From an uncultured Ilumatobacter sp. (lineage in GTDB: Bacteria; Actinomycetota; Acidimicrobiia; Acidimicrobiales; Ilumatobacteraceae): 64,000 nucleotides of DNA. The DNA lies in contig CAJJBX010000006.1 in NCBI GenBank assembly GCA_905182555.1, forward strand, positions 62,001 to 126,000, read 5' to 3'. Below, piece after piece: positions 45,039 to 53,679 of this stretch (position 1 is the stretch's first letter; every line of letters begins with the position of its first letter). Both the position numbers and the translations under genes were made by a program. The notes beneath the pieces were generated by a model that was given only the letters and a program-made list of their open reading frames with translations, made no database searches and had not been told where the DNA came from.

Positions 45039-46307
45039 GTGACCAACTCCGTGACAATTACCGACAACCGCACCGGCCAGACCGTCGAGATCCCCGTCGA
45101 AGGCGGCGGCATCGACATGGCCGCTATCCAGAAGCTCATGCCCGGCACCTGGGTACTCGACCCGGCATTCACTGGCACAGCATCAACCACCTCGACAATC
45201 ACCGATCTCGATGGAGCCAACGGCATCCTGCGCTATCGCGGGTATCCAATCGAACAACTGGCCGAGAATTCCACGTTCCTCGAGGTCTCCTACCTCCTGC
45301 TCCACGGTGAGCTGCCAACGCAACCCGAACTCGACGCGTGGGTGCAAGATGTCCGCCACCACACCTTCATTCACGAGAACATGCGCAAGCGCTTCACCGA
45401 GGGCTTCCACTACGACGCCCATCCCATGGGCATGTTGATGTCGGCAATCGCTGGCCTGTCGACGTACTACCCCGAGGCCAAAGACATCCTCGACGCCGAT
45501 ACACGCCACCGCCAAATCGTCCGACTCATCGCAAAAACCCCAACACTCGCTGCGCTTGCGTATCGCTCCAGCATCGGCATGCCCTTCGTGTACCCGGACA
45601 ACGATCTGAGTTACCCCGAGAACTTCCTCTCGATGATGTGGCGCATCGCCGAGCCGCAGTACCGGCCCGACCCGGTGCTGGCCAAGGCGTTGGATGTTCT
45701 GCTCATCTTGCATGCCGACCACGAGCAAAACTGCTCCACATCGACAATGCGCATGGTCGGCTCGTCTCACGCCGACCCGTACTCGTCTGCTGCAGCCGCA
45801 ACCGGCGCCCTCTATGGCCCACGCCACGGCGGAGCGAACGAAGCAGTCATCCACATGCTTGGCCGTATCGGCACGCTCGAAAATGTCGAACCCTTCGTCG
45901 AATCAGTCAAGCGCGGTGAAGAACTCCTGTGGGGCTTCGGACATCGCGTTTACAAGGCGTACGACCCGCGAGCAGCAATCGTCAAGAGTCACGCCGACCG
46001 GGTCTTCGCAGTCACCGGCAAGAGCCCGTTGCTCGACATTGCACTGAAGCTCGAAGAGATCGCACTCGCCGACGATTACTTCAAGAGCCGCAACCTGTAT
46101 CCGAACGTCGACTTCTACACCGGCCTCATCTACCAGGCAATGAACTTCCCCCTCAACATGTTCACTGTGCTGTTCACGATCGGCCGCATGCCTGGATGGC
46201 TCGCTCACTGGCAGGAATCGCTCGAGCAGAACTCCAAGATCAGCCGGCCGCGCCAGATCTACACCGGCGAGGCAGAGCGCGCATACATGCCAATCACCGG
46301 TCGCTGA
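45039..46307 (+). CDS. gltA: Citrate synthase
   Basis: 422 residues from GTG 45039, with an AAGGA ribosome site 9 nt upstream. All catalytic blocks are seen: ILHADHEQNCSTSTMRMVG, GPRHGGANEAVIHML and WGFGHRVYKAYDPRA, with NVDFYTGLIY for acetyl-CoA handling. It condenses oxaloacetate with acetyl-CoA at entry to the TCA cycle. The type II (Gram-negative-like) length and N-terminal extension are present. It stands apart from the lig operon but would draw on its oxaloacetate product. Confidence 0.95.
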   Translation: MTNSVTITDNRTGQTVEIPVEGGGIDMAAIQKLMPGTWVLDPAFTGTASTTSTITDLDGANGILRYRGYPIEQLAENSTFLEVSYLLLHGELPTQPELDAWVQDVRHHTFIHENMRKRFTEGFHYDAHPMGMLMSAIAGLSTYYPEAKDILDADTRHRQIVRLIAKTPTLAALAYRSSIGMPFVYPDNDLSYPENFLSMMWRIAEPQYRPDPVLAKALDVLLILHADHEQNCSTSTMRMVGSSHADPYSSAAAATGALYGPRHGGANEAVIHMLGRIGTLENVEPFVESVKRGEELLWGFGHRVYKAYDPRAAIVKSHADRVFAVTGKSPLLDIALKLEEIALADDYFKSRNLYPNVDFYTGLIYQAMNFPLNMFTVLFTIGRMPGWLAHWQESLEQNSKISRPRQIYTGEAERAYMPITGR

Positions 46308-46602
46308 GACCAACCGGCTGATGCGAAACTCAGTCAACGGGGCACCCCCTCGATCGAAGCGTGGATGAAGAACCGCGACGAACGTGCACAGGTCGCCTAC
46401 GTGTCCATCAACGCCAAGGACAGACACGGTCGATCGTCATCCGCCTGGAGCGCTCGGCGACGTCAAATCATTCCGTCATGCACCAGAACGCGCGGCAGCA
46501 TCGAGTCCTCGAAGCCGAGGAGGCAGTGGGGCGGGCGCTCCGTTTTCCTGCACGATCCTGAGCGCGCCCAAATCGAACTCTCAGAAGCCAAGCGTTGACC
46601 TG
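46308..46602. other. 295-bp gap between citrate synthase and the kinase-M23 gene, nothing recognised
   Basis: An open frame with EAWMKNRDERAQVAYVSIN is seen near 46350 but has no clear family and breaks up downstream. It may be a decayed gene; I cannot identify it. Confidence 0.4.
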
Positions 46603-48231
46603 ATGAAGCAGTCATACATCGAAGATGCATTGCAAACCTTGTTCGGCATCGAGCTTGAACGCTGCCAACGCCTGCCCGGCGAAGCCGATCTGAACACACA
46701 CGTCATTGCACGGGGCGGTGAACAGTATGTGTTCAAGGTCCACTCGCCCGGCGCTTCGATCGCTGCACTCGATATGCAAGACGCTGCCCTGGCCATCGTC
46801 GCTGCGCACAGCCCATGCACAAACACGCCACGGCTCGTCGGTCGCGAAGTCCTCGAAGCCGATGGAAAGCAGCACATCGCACGCCTCCTCACTTGGGTCG
46901 ACGGACGAACAGCTGATACATCGACATCGTCACCTGACCACCGTCGCTCGATCGGAACCGTGGTCGCTGCCACCGACGAAGCGCTCGCCGGTTTCGAGCA
47001 CGCAGCTACCGAACGGCTCTACCGCTGGAACATGCTGCAATGCGCTGACCTCGGAACTCCATTGCATCATTGGGCAGCCGCGACCCTGGCGTCCTTTGCC
47101 GAAACAACACTCCCCCAACTGATTGCTCTGCCTCAGCAAAGCATCCACAACGACGCGAACGACGCCAACATCGTCGTCACTCCGGACGGGGCCCTCTCGT
47201 TGATCGACTACGGAGATGTCGTTCGGGGCCCGCGGGTCGTCGGCCTCGGCGTCGCCGCCGCCTACGCGATGCTTGGTCAGCGCGATCCGTTGGCCGCTGC
47301 CGCCGACGTCGTGAGCGGTTACCACGCAGCTGCTCCGCTCGAGCCCGACGAACTTTCTGTGCTCGATGCGATTATCCGTACGCGGCTCGCCATGAGTATC
47401 GCTCTTGCCGAACTCCAGGTCCGCGAGCACCCCCACAACACCGACTATTTGCTCGTCAGCCAAGCAGCGATCAGCAATGTCGTCGAGTTGCTTGCAGCGA
47501 TTCCTCACGCTGTCGCGCATGCGACGTATCGCAACGCCTGCGGATATGTCCCGATCAGCAGCCAACCCAACATCGAGACGTTCTTCGACTCCGCTGGTTT
47601 TGACCCTGCACCGATTGTCACCGTCGATCTGAGCGATGCGCAGATCCTCGATTGGAGCAGCGAGTCCGACCGTCGGGCCAAGATCCCCCAGGATCGCCCG
47701 AGCCTCGGCAGATACGCCGAAATCCGCTCGATCTACGACACCGATTCATTCGCCACAGCTTCGGGCGAGCGACGCACCCTGCATCTCGGCATTGACGTCT
47801 TCGTCCCTGACGGACAGCCGGCGTGCTCACCACTTACAGGTGTCATTCATGCATGCGACATCCGCGATTTCCCCGGCGACTATGGCGGCGTCGTCATCTT
47901 GGAATACCGGACACACCACGACACCCCGTTCTGGCTGCTCGTTGGCCACCTCGACCACGCAAGTGTTGAGCATCTCACGCCGGGCCAACACGTCGAACGA
48001 GGTACTGCCTTCGCCCGCGTCGGTGCCCGCTCAGAAAACGGCGGCTGGGAACCGCACCTCCACGTCCAACTGTTCACCGATCTGCTGGGGCTGACGACAG
48101 AACTGGATGGCGTGGCCCGTGCCAGCGAACGCGACGTGTGGATGTCGATCTCGCCGAACCCCGCTGCACTTCTCGTCGGCGTCGAGGGCGCGCCAGAGCG
48201 AAACAACTCTCCACCGAACGAAATGGCGTAA
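46603..48231 (+). CDS. APH-type kinase domain fused to an M23-like domain
   Basis: 542 residues. Residues ~1-330 are an aminoglycoside phosphotransferase/hydroxylysine kinase-like domain: QYVFKVHSPGASI (ATP Lys), SIHNDANDANIVV (catalytic loop with Asp and Asn), LIDYGDVV (metal Asp). Residues ~385-510 look like an M23 fold: LHLGIDVFVPDG, VGHLDHASVEHLTPGQHV, ENGGWEPHLHVQL, with metal His. Known proteins join this pair to a third class III aminotransferase domain. Here the stop comes where that domain would begin (SPNPAALLVG). Substrate unknown, possibly a hydroxylated amine. Confidence 0.8.
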   Translation: MKQSYIEDALQTLFGIELERCQRLPGEADLNTHVIARGGEQYVFKVHSPGASIAALDMQDAALAIVAAHSPCTNTPRLVGREVLEADGKQHIARLLTWVDGRTADTSTSSPDHRRSIGTVVAATDEALAGFEHAATERLYRWNMLQCADLGTPLHHWAAATLASFAETTLPQLIALPQQSIHNDANDANIVVTPDGALSLIDYGDVVRGPRVVGLGVAAAYAMLGQRDPLAAAADVVSGYHAAAPLEPDELSVLDAIIRTRLAMSIALAELQVREHPHNTDYLLVSQAAISNVVELLAAIPHAVAHATYRNACGYVPISSQPNIETFFDSAGFDPAPIVTVDLSDAQILDWSSESDRRAKIPQDRPSLGRYAEIRSIYDTDSFATASGERRTLHLGIDVFVPDGQPACSPLTGVIHACDIRDFPGDYGGVVILEYRTHHDTPFWLLVGHLDHASVEHLTPGQHVERGTAFARVGARSENGGWEPHLHVQLFTDLLGLTTELDGVARASERDVWMSISPNPAALLVGVEGAPERNNSPPNEMA

Positions 48232-48306
48232 ACTCGCCAATGCAGCTGCTGAACGGAATATCACGTCGCATTTGGTCTCAGACCAACACCGAACCCTGGA
48301 GTAGAT

Positions 48307-48963
48307 ATGACCGACGCAAGTACCGTGACCGACGAAGTGGCTGAGCTGCAGAAGAAGCAGCAGCGATTCGAAATCGTCGCAGCCGTACTGCTCGGTCTCG
48401 CCACCGTGACGATCGCCTGGGGCTCCTACCAAGCCAACCTCTGGGGCGGGATGCAAGACAAGGCGCTCACCGAATCAGCCCGACTGTCGACGGACGCAGC
48501 AAGCGAGTACGAAGAAGCAAGTTCAATCATCTCACTCGACCAGACGCTCTTCGTTGAAGTCGTCCTCCAGCTCAACCAGCCGGGCGGCGACGAAGATGCT
48601 GCCCTCGAAACCGTGGACTTCATCACCACGAACATGTCCGAGCAAGGCGAGGCCGCAGTGAACGACTGGTTCGACAACGACCTCGATTTCCCGTTCACGG
48701 ATGCGTACTACGAATCCTTCTATTCCGCCGGCGATGAAACTATTCAAGAGTCCGACGCCAAGTTCGAAGAGGGTTCGCAGAACAATACGACCGGCGACAA
48801 ATACGTACTCGTGTCGACAATCCTTGCTTCAGTTCTGTTCTTTGCAGGTATCTCGACGGTCCTGCATACCGATCGCGTCAAGCGCGTTCTGCTCGGCAGC
48901 GCCGCAGTGCTCTGGATCGGTGCTGCGATCTACATCGCGACACTGCCAATCGCGAGCCTCTGA
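48307..48963 (+). CDS. Membrane protein with coiled-coil start and four predicted helices
   Basis: 218 residues. The N-terminus (VAELQKKQQRFEIV) is a short charged helix, then membrane helix VLLGLATVTIAWGSY. The middle 110 residues are acidic and extracytoplasmic or periplasmic in character (LDQTLFVEVVLQLNQPGGDEDAALE). The C-terminal part has two to three helices (VLVSTILASVLFFAGISTVL, LLGSAAVLWIGAAIYIATL). It resembles DUF4337-type proteins. Function unknown. It begins 75 bp after the kinase-M23 gene. Confidence 0.8.
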   Translation: MTDASTVTDEVAELQKKQQRFEIVAAVLLGLATVTIAWGSYQANLWGGMQDKALTESARLSTDAASEYEEASSIISLDQTLFVEVVLQLNQPGGDEDAALETVDFITTNMSEQGEAAVNDWFDNDLDFPFTDAYYESFYSAGDETIQESDAKFEEGSQNNTTGDKYVLVSTILASVLFFAGISTVLHTDRVKRVLLGSAAVLWIGAAIYIATLPIASL

Positions 48964-49002
48964 CACCCTTCGCCCGCAGGGCAGCATGCGGTGGCACCGG
49001 AC

Positions 49003-49290
49003 CACGGCGTCGAGCAACGTGTAGCGAGAGATGCGTTCCTCACCAATCGTCGGCGAGGTATCGGTGGACAGATTATTTCCACAGGCGCTTCCGGATCCGT
49101 GTGCCGGGTACGCGCGTGTCGCGTCGGGCAGCGGAATCAACTTGTTGTGCAGGCTGTCGTCGAGCAGGTGCGGGCAGTGCTTGCTCGCACCGATCAGCTT
49201 GCCGTGAGCTTGGTCAGCCCGAGCTCCTGACTTGCAAACCAGAACGACGGAATGATCGAGTTCGGCGAGGTCCCACGCGTGCCGTGTCGA
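49003..49290 (-). pseudogene. Remnant of a rhodanese and metallo-beta-lactamase sulfur gene
   Basis: On the minus strand, a piece of rhodanese domain (RHAWDLAELDHSVVLVCKSG) is directly joined to the C-terminal end of an MBL persulfide dioxygenase domain (HNKLIPLPDATRAYPAHGSG, then ACGNNLSTDTSPTIGEERIS). The intact gene at 31379-32755 has the very similar YPAHGAGSACGKNLSTDTW. The fragment has no proper start or end, and the order of pieces is scrambled. It lies next to the sulfite exporter-type permease, suggesting a former sulfur operon. Confidence 0.65.
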
Positions 49291-49348
49291 GCGGGACGTT
49301 GAGTTGGTCCTAGATGATTCCTTTTGGTCGGATGCGATGGTTTTTGGA

Positions 49349-50281
49349 TTAAGCGAAGATAGTGGAGGCGGCGGTGTACACGGCGACGATGCCAAGCATG
49401 ATTGCGAAGGCCCGAGTCAGTCGCGCGGCGTCGATGCCTTTGGAGATGCTCGTACCGACGACGACGCCAACAGTGACGGTGACGAGGAATGGGCCAATGA
49501 CAGTCCAGTCGAAGCCGAGATCCCCCGAGCGCATGGCGAGTGCGGTCGCCGCGTTGATGACAATGACGACCAACGATGTTCCGATCGCCTGCTTCGCTGG
49601 AAACTTGAGGAGCAGGGCGAGCGCCGGGACAACAGCGAAGCCACCTCCGACACCAAAAAGGCCGGTCAGGAGCCCGACCGCTGTCGCGGCGCCAGCGAGC
49701 TGTGCGAGGGCCGGCGCCGACAGATCAAGGTGTGGCGCTGTGGAACTCCGTTGCTTCGTCGCAACCCCGGTGCCGTTGACGAGCTGGAGATCATCAACAA
49801 GTTGTTCGTTCGCAGGTTCGGAGTTGTCGATACTGCGGTACATCCGGACGGCGACAAAGACGATGAGTGCCGAAAAGGCGAGCAGCAGAGCGTTCTCGTC
49901 CAACGATCGATTCACCAGCAATCCGATCCTCGAACCAAAGATCCCGGCGGTGCCAAAGGCGATGCCCGCTCCGAAGTGCACGTTGCCGTTGCCGAAGTGG
50001 CTGACGACGCCGAACGCCGACGCGACGCCGACCACGAGTAACGAGGCCGTCGTTGCGTCCTGGGCCTGCAAGCCGGCCACGAACACCAGGATCGGCACAG
50101 CAAGCGTCGATCCACCGCCGCCGAGCGCGCCGAGCGACAGCCCGACCAAGAGGCCAAGTGCGACGGCGATGATTTCGCCGATCACGCCGAGCCTCGAGTT
50201 GGCAGGTGCATGGCGGTGGGATACATGGGGGCGAGGTGCATGGGGGCGAGGTGCATGGGGGCGAGGTGCATGCATGGTCAT
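49349..50281 (-). CDS. TauE/SafE-type sulfite exporter family permease
   Basis: 310 residues with about eight hydrophobic helices and the two family repeats (GLLVGLSLGALGGGGSTLAVP and AVGLLTGLFGVGGGFAVVPALA), each with a GGGG/GVGGG turn. It would export sulfite or a similar organosulfur anion. The first 24 residues are an Arg-Pro-His repeat from a 15-bp tandem repeat, unlike the family; ATG 50275 or a later internal start could skip part. Neighbouring MBL-rhodanese remnant supports a sulfur role. Confidence 0.85.
   Translation of the reverse strand: MTMHAPRPHAPRPHAPRPHVSHRHAPANSRLGVIGEIIAVALGLLVGLSLGALGGGGSTLAVPILVFVAGLQAQDATTASLLVVGVASAFGVVSHFGNGNVHFGAGIAFGTAGIFGSRIGLLVNRSLDENALLLAFSALIVFVAVRMYRSIDNSEPANEQLVDDLQLVNGTGVATKQRSSTAPHLDLSAPALAQLAGAATAVGLLTGLFGVGGGFAVVPALALLLKFPAKQAIGTSLVVIVINAATALAMRSGDLGFDWTVIGPFLVTVTVGVVVGTSISKGIDAARLTRAFAIMLGIVAVYTAASTIFA
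50224..50268 (-). repeat. Three 15-bp tandem repeats at the start of the permease gene
   Basis: CATGGGGGCGAGGTG occurs three times in a row at 50224, 50239 and 50254, encoding PRPHA repeats. Repeat-number change would be in frame. Confidence 0.9.
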
Positions 50282-50395
50282 TCGTGCACAACTATCTACA
50301 TATGTCCGTACTTTCTACACGGGCCGTGAGGGACGCTTGCAACATCTCCCACTTGGACGCCCGAGAACGGCGATCGCTACCGGTTCCGCTCAGAA

Positions 50396-50713
50396 TCAGC
50401 GGTTGTTGTCACGCTGCTTCGGCGGCGCCTTGAACGGTGCCTCGATGAGCATTTCGAACCGTGCATCGTCGGGCTGATTCGGCTCGTTCATCTTCTGCAG
50501 GTACTTCTTGAGGGCGGCGCGACCTGCGGTGACATGGTCGCCCTTGGCTCCAACGGAGCGCGCAAGTGCGTCTTTGGCCTTACCCACTCGTTCCTTGCGC
50601 ATGGTCTTTTCGGCCTCGCTAAAAATGCGGGGTTGCTTATTGACCTTCGCGGCCGCGGCTGCGCGCCGCTTCGCTTCGGATTCCTGCAGTGGGGTCAGCT
50701 TCTGATTTGACAT
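50396..50713 (-). CDS. Small basic hypothetical protein
   Basis: 105 residues, rich in Lys, Arg and Ala. The pattern is helical: SEAKRRAAAAAKVNKQPRIF, EAEKTMRKERVGKAKDALAR, AGRAALKKYLQKMNEPNQP. The C-terminus is Pro/Lys-rich. Could bind nucleic acid or ribosome by charge. No recognised family. ATG 50713 gives a natural start; there is no hairpin or operon partner close by. Confidence 0.6.
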   Translation of the reverse strand: MSNQKLTPLQESEAKRRAAAAAKVNKQPRIFSEAEKTMRKERVGKAKDALARSVGAKGDHVTAGRAALKKYLQKMNEPNQPDDARFEMLIEAPFKAPPKQRDNNR

Positions 50714-51153
50714 GGGACACAAACCGTACAAGGGCTGCGGCCCAAGTTGCCAAAAAGGGCGTCGGCGGCAGCATCACACTCCCTTCACCGATATCCCTTC
50801 ACCGATATCCCTTCACCGGTATCCCACGACTGATATCAAAAAACAGACGCTGGAAAACCACGTGGGCGACTGGGAGTATTCGTGGTCATCATGGGTGCTG
50901 GCTTCTTTGCCGAAGCCGGCGCCGCCTACTTAAAAGTGCAGGAAGGAAAAGAGCAAAACCGAGCCCTTGGCGCCAGCGGAGCCCCGGGAATCGGAGTGTC
51001 GGCCAATCTCGATGACTGAGATTACGGCAGGGGAAATCAAAGTTTTTGTCCCTGCTGGAGATAGCCGGTGGCTATCAAAGCATTCGGCCGCAGCGCGCCC
51101 TGCCACCCCGGGGGGAAGGAGGCAGAACGCGCGGCCGCATCAATCGAGACGGG
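50714..51153. other. 440-bp stretch with tandem repeats and a possible small ORF
   Basis: Holds the 14-bp repeats at 50781-50822. An ATG at 50891 opens a 42-codon frame to 51019 (MGAGFFAEAGAAYLKVQEG at its start) with protein-like composition but no known relative. I do not call it as a gene. Confidence 0.4.
50781..50822. repeat. Three 14-bp tandem repeats
   Basis: CCCTTCACCGATAT occurs at 50781 and 50795, and with one change (CCGGTAT) at 50809. The array lies in noncoding sequence upstream of the basic hypothetical gene. Confidence 0.85.
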
Positions 51154-51963
51154 TCAGGCTTCGGCGAGTTCGCTGACGTCGTCGGAGGCGCTCGCCGTGC
51201 TACCAGGTTCGACGTAGCCGTCTTCACGGGACTTGGCCAGCGCGATAGCGAGCACGAGGAGCCCGAAGAGGGGCTTCGCAAGCACGTCACCGAGCGAGTA
51301 CATGACCTGGCGTGCAACTTCTGCGTTGGCTTGGTTGTCAATCAACGACGGGAGCATGTAAGCAATCGGATAGACGCCCCACGTTGCCAAAATGACGTAG
51401 CGGAGGGCGTCGAGCAGTGTCTTGACACCACCACTTTGACGTTGGACCGACTTGCCGAGCTCGACAAACAAGACGTACAGAATGTAGAGGAAGGGGATCG
51501 TCGATGCGATTCCCCAGATGGTGCGAGCCGAGTCGTCGGCGGCTGCGATCTCACCGGGGTAGCCAAGCGCAATCATCGCAACAGCGGCAATCGTGAGGCG
51601 AACCAGCAAGCTGTTCGTCGTCTTCTTCGCAAGCTTCAGAACAATGACGAGTTCAGCAAGCAGCAGGGGAACGGTGAGGAGCCAGTCGACGTATCGATAG
51701 CCCTCGTTGAACGGAGTGCCGTCCTGAACGTATTCACCGTTGGTGAACGTGAATGCGTCGTTCCAAGATCCAAAGATTCGGATGTAGTGGTAAAGCGCAA
51801 TGCCGACAACGAGGCTTGACAACGTGACTGCCATGCGGTGTTGCGGGGCAACACGACTTCGCACAAGCAAGAAGTACAGCAGTGCCGCTCCCATGCTGGC
51901 GATAACGAATGAGAACGAGTTGTAGACCAGGTTGAACTGGGTCTCGCTCAATGTGAGTTCCAT
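51154..51963 (-). CDS. Xanthorhodopsin/actinorhodopsin-type light-driven proton pump
   Basis: 269 residues, seven membrane helices. Helix C reads RYVDWLLTVPLLLAE: proton acceptor Asp93, Thr97 and donor Glu104 (the DTE motif of proton pumps), and Leu101 at the tuning site, indicating green absorption. Helix G has GDVLAKPLFG: Asp226 and retinal Lys230. His59 (YHYIRIF) lies where pumps pair it with the acceptor. GYPGE at about residue 134 is the xanthorhodopsin-type segment linked to a carotenoid antenna site. A ribosome site (AAAGGAG) precedes ATG 51963. No carotenoid or retinal synthesis gene is in the window. It gives light-driven proton motive force. Confidence 0.95.
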   Translation of the reverse strand: MELTLSETQFNLVYNSFSFVIASMGAALLYFLLVRSRVAPQHRMAVTLSSLVVGIALYHYIRIFGSWNDAFTFTNGEYVQDGTPFNEGYRYVDWLLTVPLLLAELVIVLKLAKKTTNSLLVRLTIAAVAMIALGYPGEIAAADDSARTIWGIASTIPFLYILYVLFVELGKSVQRQSGGVKTLLDALRYVILATWGVYPIAYMLPSLIDNQANAEVARQVMYSLGDVLAKPLFGLLVLAIALAKSREDGYVEPGSTASASDDVSELAEA

Positions 51964-52177
51964 ATGACGCTCCTTTAGGGCGGCTGCCGTCAGAATTAAC
52001 GACGATAAATGTGTATCACACCTATCTCGACTAAATCACAGTTATGCGCGGTTTGTTCGCACTTTGACTACCAGTCGCCACAACCCAACATGACACGCCC
52101 GAAGTCTGCTCGCGCCCAAACGGCTGTTTCTGGAGCACGACACCCCAATGGCCTCGTGGGCGCCTTACTGTAAAAAC

Positions 52178-53446
52178 ATGTTGTGGACGGTCCGTATTTC
52201 AGAAGTGAACGATATGCCCAACGTGATACGGCTCATCGAGCGGGCCCGAAGCGCCGAAACTGTTCACGTCGAACTGAGCGACGTTGTTGCTGATCTGAGG
52301 TCGCCGGCAACAAATGTCGTCGCCTGTGTTGGTGACTCGATCGTCGCCGTCCTCGTCGGTCGGCCCGAAGGCGATGTCGGTCGCATCGTCGCCATCGCTA
52401 TCGCCCCGGAGTGGAGAAACAAAGGCATCGGCTCAGCGTTAATTGGACGTGCCGAAGCCGCATTTCTGAAGGCCGGCTGCCACCGCATCGTGGCACTACT
52501 CACCGAGAATCAGGTCGGTGCAGCTGCGCTCATCAATCGTGGTTTCGAAATCACTCCGAACCTGGCGATGTACGAAAAGGACGAGCCCCTTCGTCCGACG
52601 GCGTTCTCGATTCTCGAACGATGGAATGGTGAGCTGATCGACCAATCCCGATGGGAGTCTTTCTCCGGGCTGACGATGCAGCGTGACATTGTTGAACAAC
52701 GGTTGTTGGCGCCGCTCATCGAGGCCGAGCTGGCAAGCCACTTCGGCGTGGTTGCACCATCGGCCATGCTCCTGTTTGGTCCACCCGGAACCGGCAAGAC
52801 GTCATTCGCTAAAGCTATTGCGGGGCGGCTGGGCTGGCCCTTTGTCGAGCTCTTGCCATCGAAACTCGGAGCGCAAGGAGCATCGATGATGGCCGACGAA
52901 CTTGGCCGGGCCTTCGACGATCTACTCGGGCTCGAACACGTTGTGGTGTTCATCGATGAAGTCGATGACATTGCGAGCTCACGCGCCGCCCGACCCGAGA
53001 CGCAAGCCGTGGTGAACGAACTGCTGAAGGCGATGGTGCGGGTGCGCGAGGCCCCGGGCCGGCTCCTTGTGTGCGCCACAAACTCGATCGCGGCCCTTGA
53101 TCCCGCCGTGGTGCGTCCCGGTCGATTTGACCTTGTGATTCCCATCGGCCCACCAGACCCTGAGGCGCGTCTCGCGTTGCTGACCGACATGCTCGGAGCG
53201 ATTCCGGCTTCGGCGATCGACCCACTGGCGATGGTGGAGCCCACCGATGGGTTGACCCCCGCCGATATCGCTAGCGCGATCCAGCACGCCGCTGCTGGGG
53301 TGTTCCGGTCGGTCCGCCAGGGCAACGCGTCGGCCACGATCACGGATAACGATCTCATTGCTTCGATTGACTCGATCGTGCCCACAATTTCCGAGGCCGG
53401 TCGGGCGGACTTCGCAGAAGAGGCCGAGCGTTTCAGTCGGCTCTGA
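52178..53446 (+). CDS. GNAT acetyltransferase fused to AAA+ ATPase
   Basis: About 422 residues. Residues 1-125 are a GNAT domain: TVRISEVNDMPNVIRLIERA start, acetyl-CoA loop EWRNKGIGSALIGRAEAAF, and GAAALINRGFEIT. Residues ~165-420 are a FtsH/katanin-like AAA+ domain: Walker A GPPGTGKTSFAKA (residue ~201), Walker B VVFIDEVDDIASSR (~257), sensor ATNSIAALDPAVVRPGRFD. The direct fusion is uncommon. ATG 52178 is preferred over ATG 52148 and ATG 52214 because the GNAT beta-1 strand begins there. Possibly acetylates and remodels one partner; no client is evident. Confidence 0.83.
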   Translation: MLWTVRISEVNDMPNVIRLIERARSAETVHVELSDVVADLRSPATNVVACVGDSIVAVLVGRPEGDVGRIVAIAIAPEWRNKGIGSALIGRAEAAFLKAGCHRIVALLTENQVGAAALINRGFEITPNLAMYEKDEPLRPTAFSILERWNGELIDQSRWESFSGLTMQRDIVEQRLLAPLIEAELASHFGVVAPSAMLLFGPPGTGKTSFAKAIAGRLGWPFVELLPSKLGAQGASMMADELGRAFDDLLGLEHVVVFIDEVDDIASSRAARPETQAVVNELLKAMVRVREAPGRLLVCATNSIAALDPAVVRPGRFDLVIPIGPPDPEARLALLTDMLGAIPASAIDPLAMVEPTDGLTPADIASAIQHAAAGVFRSVRQGNASATITDNDLIASIDSIVPTISEAGRADFAEEAERFSRL

Positions 53447-53679
53447 CCAGCACCGATTCGAGTAACGCGACGTACCGCACGATTGGCAGACGTGTGCTCC
53501 AGCCCAAAGGCAGCCGCACCCGGCAGACGCGCGCTCGACTTGGGGATAAGCGAAGCTGATCCACACCTTGCGCGCCCCGGCAATGTCGAGCTCCCGAGAC
53601 AAATGTCATCAGAACGATTGGAACCGTCGTACGTAGCGTGACCTTGTTCGAATTTCCCCCCCCCTCCAGGAGTAACAGC

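Noticed and set aside
50781-50822. CRISPR or iteron origin
   Set aside because: Only three 14-bp units with no spacers and no replication gene nearby.
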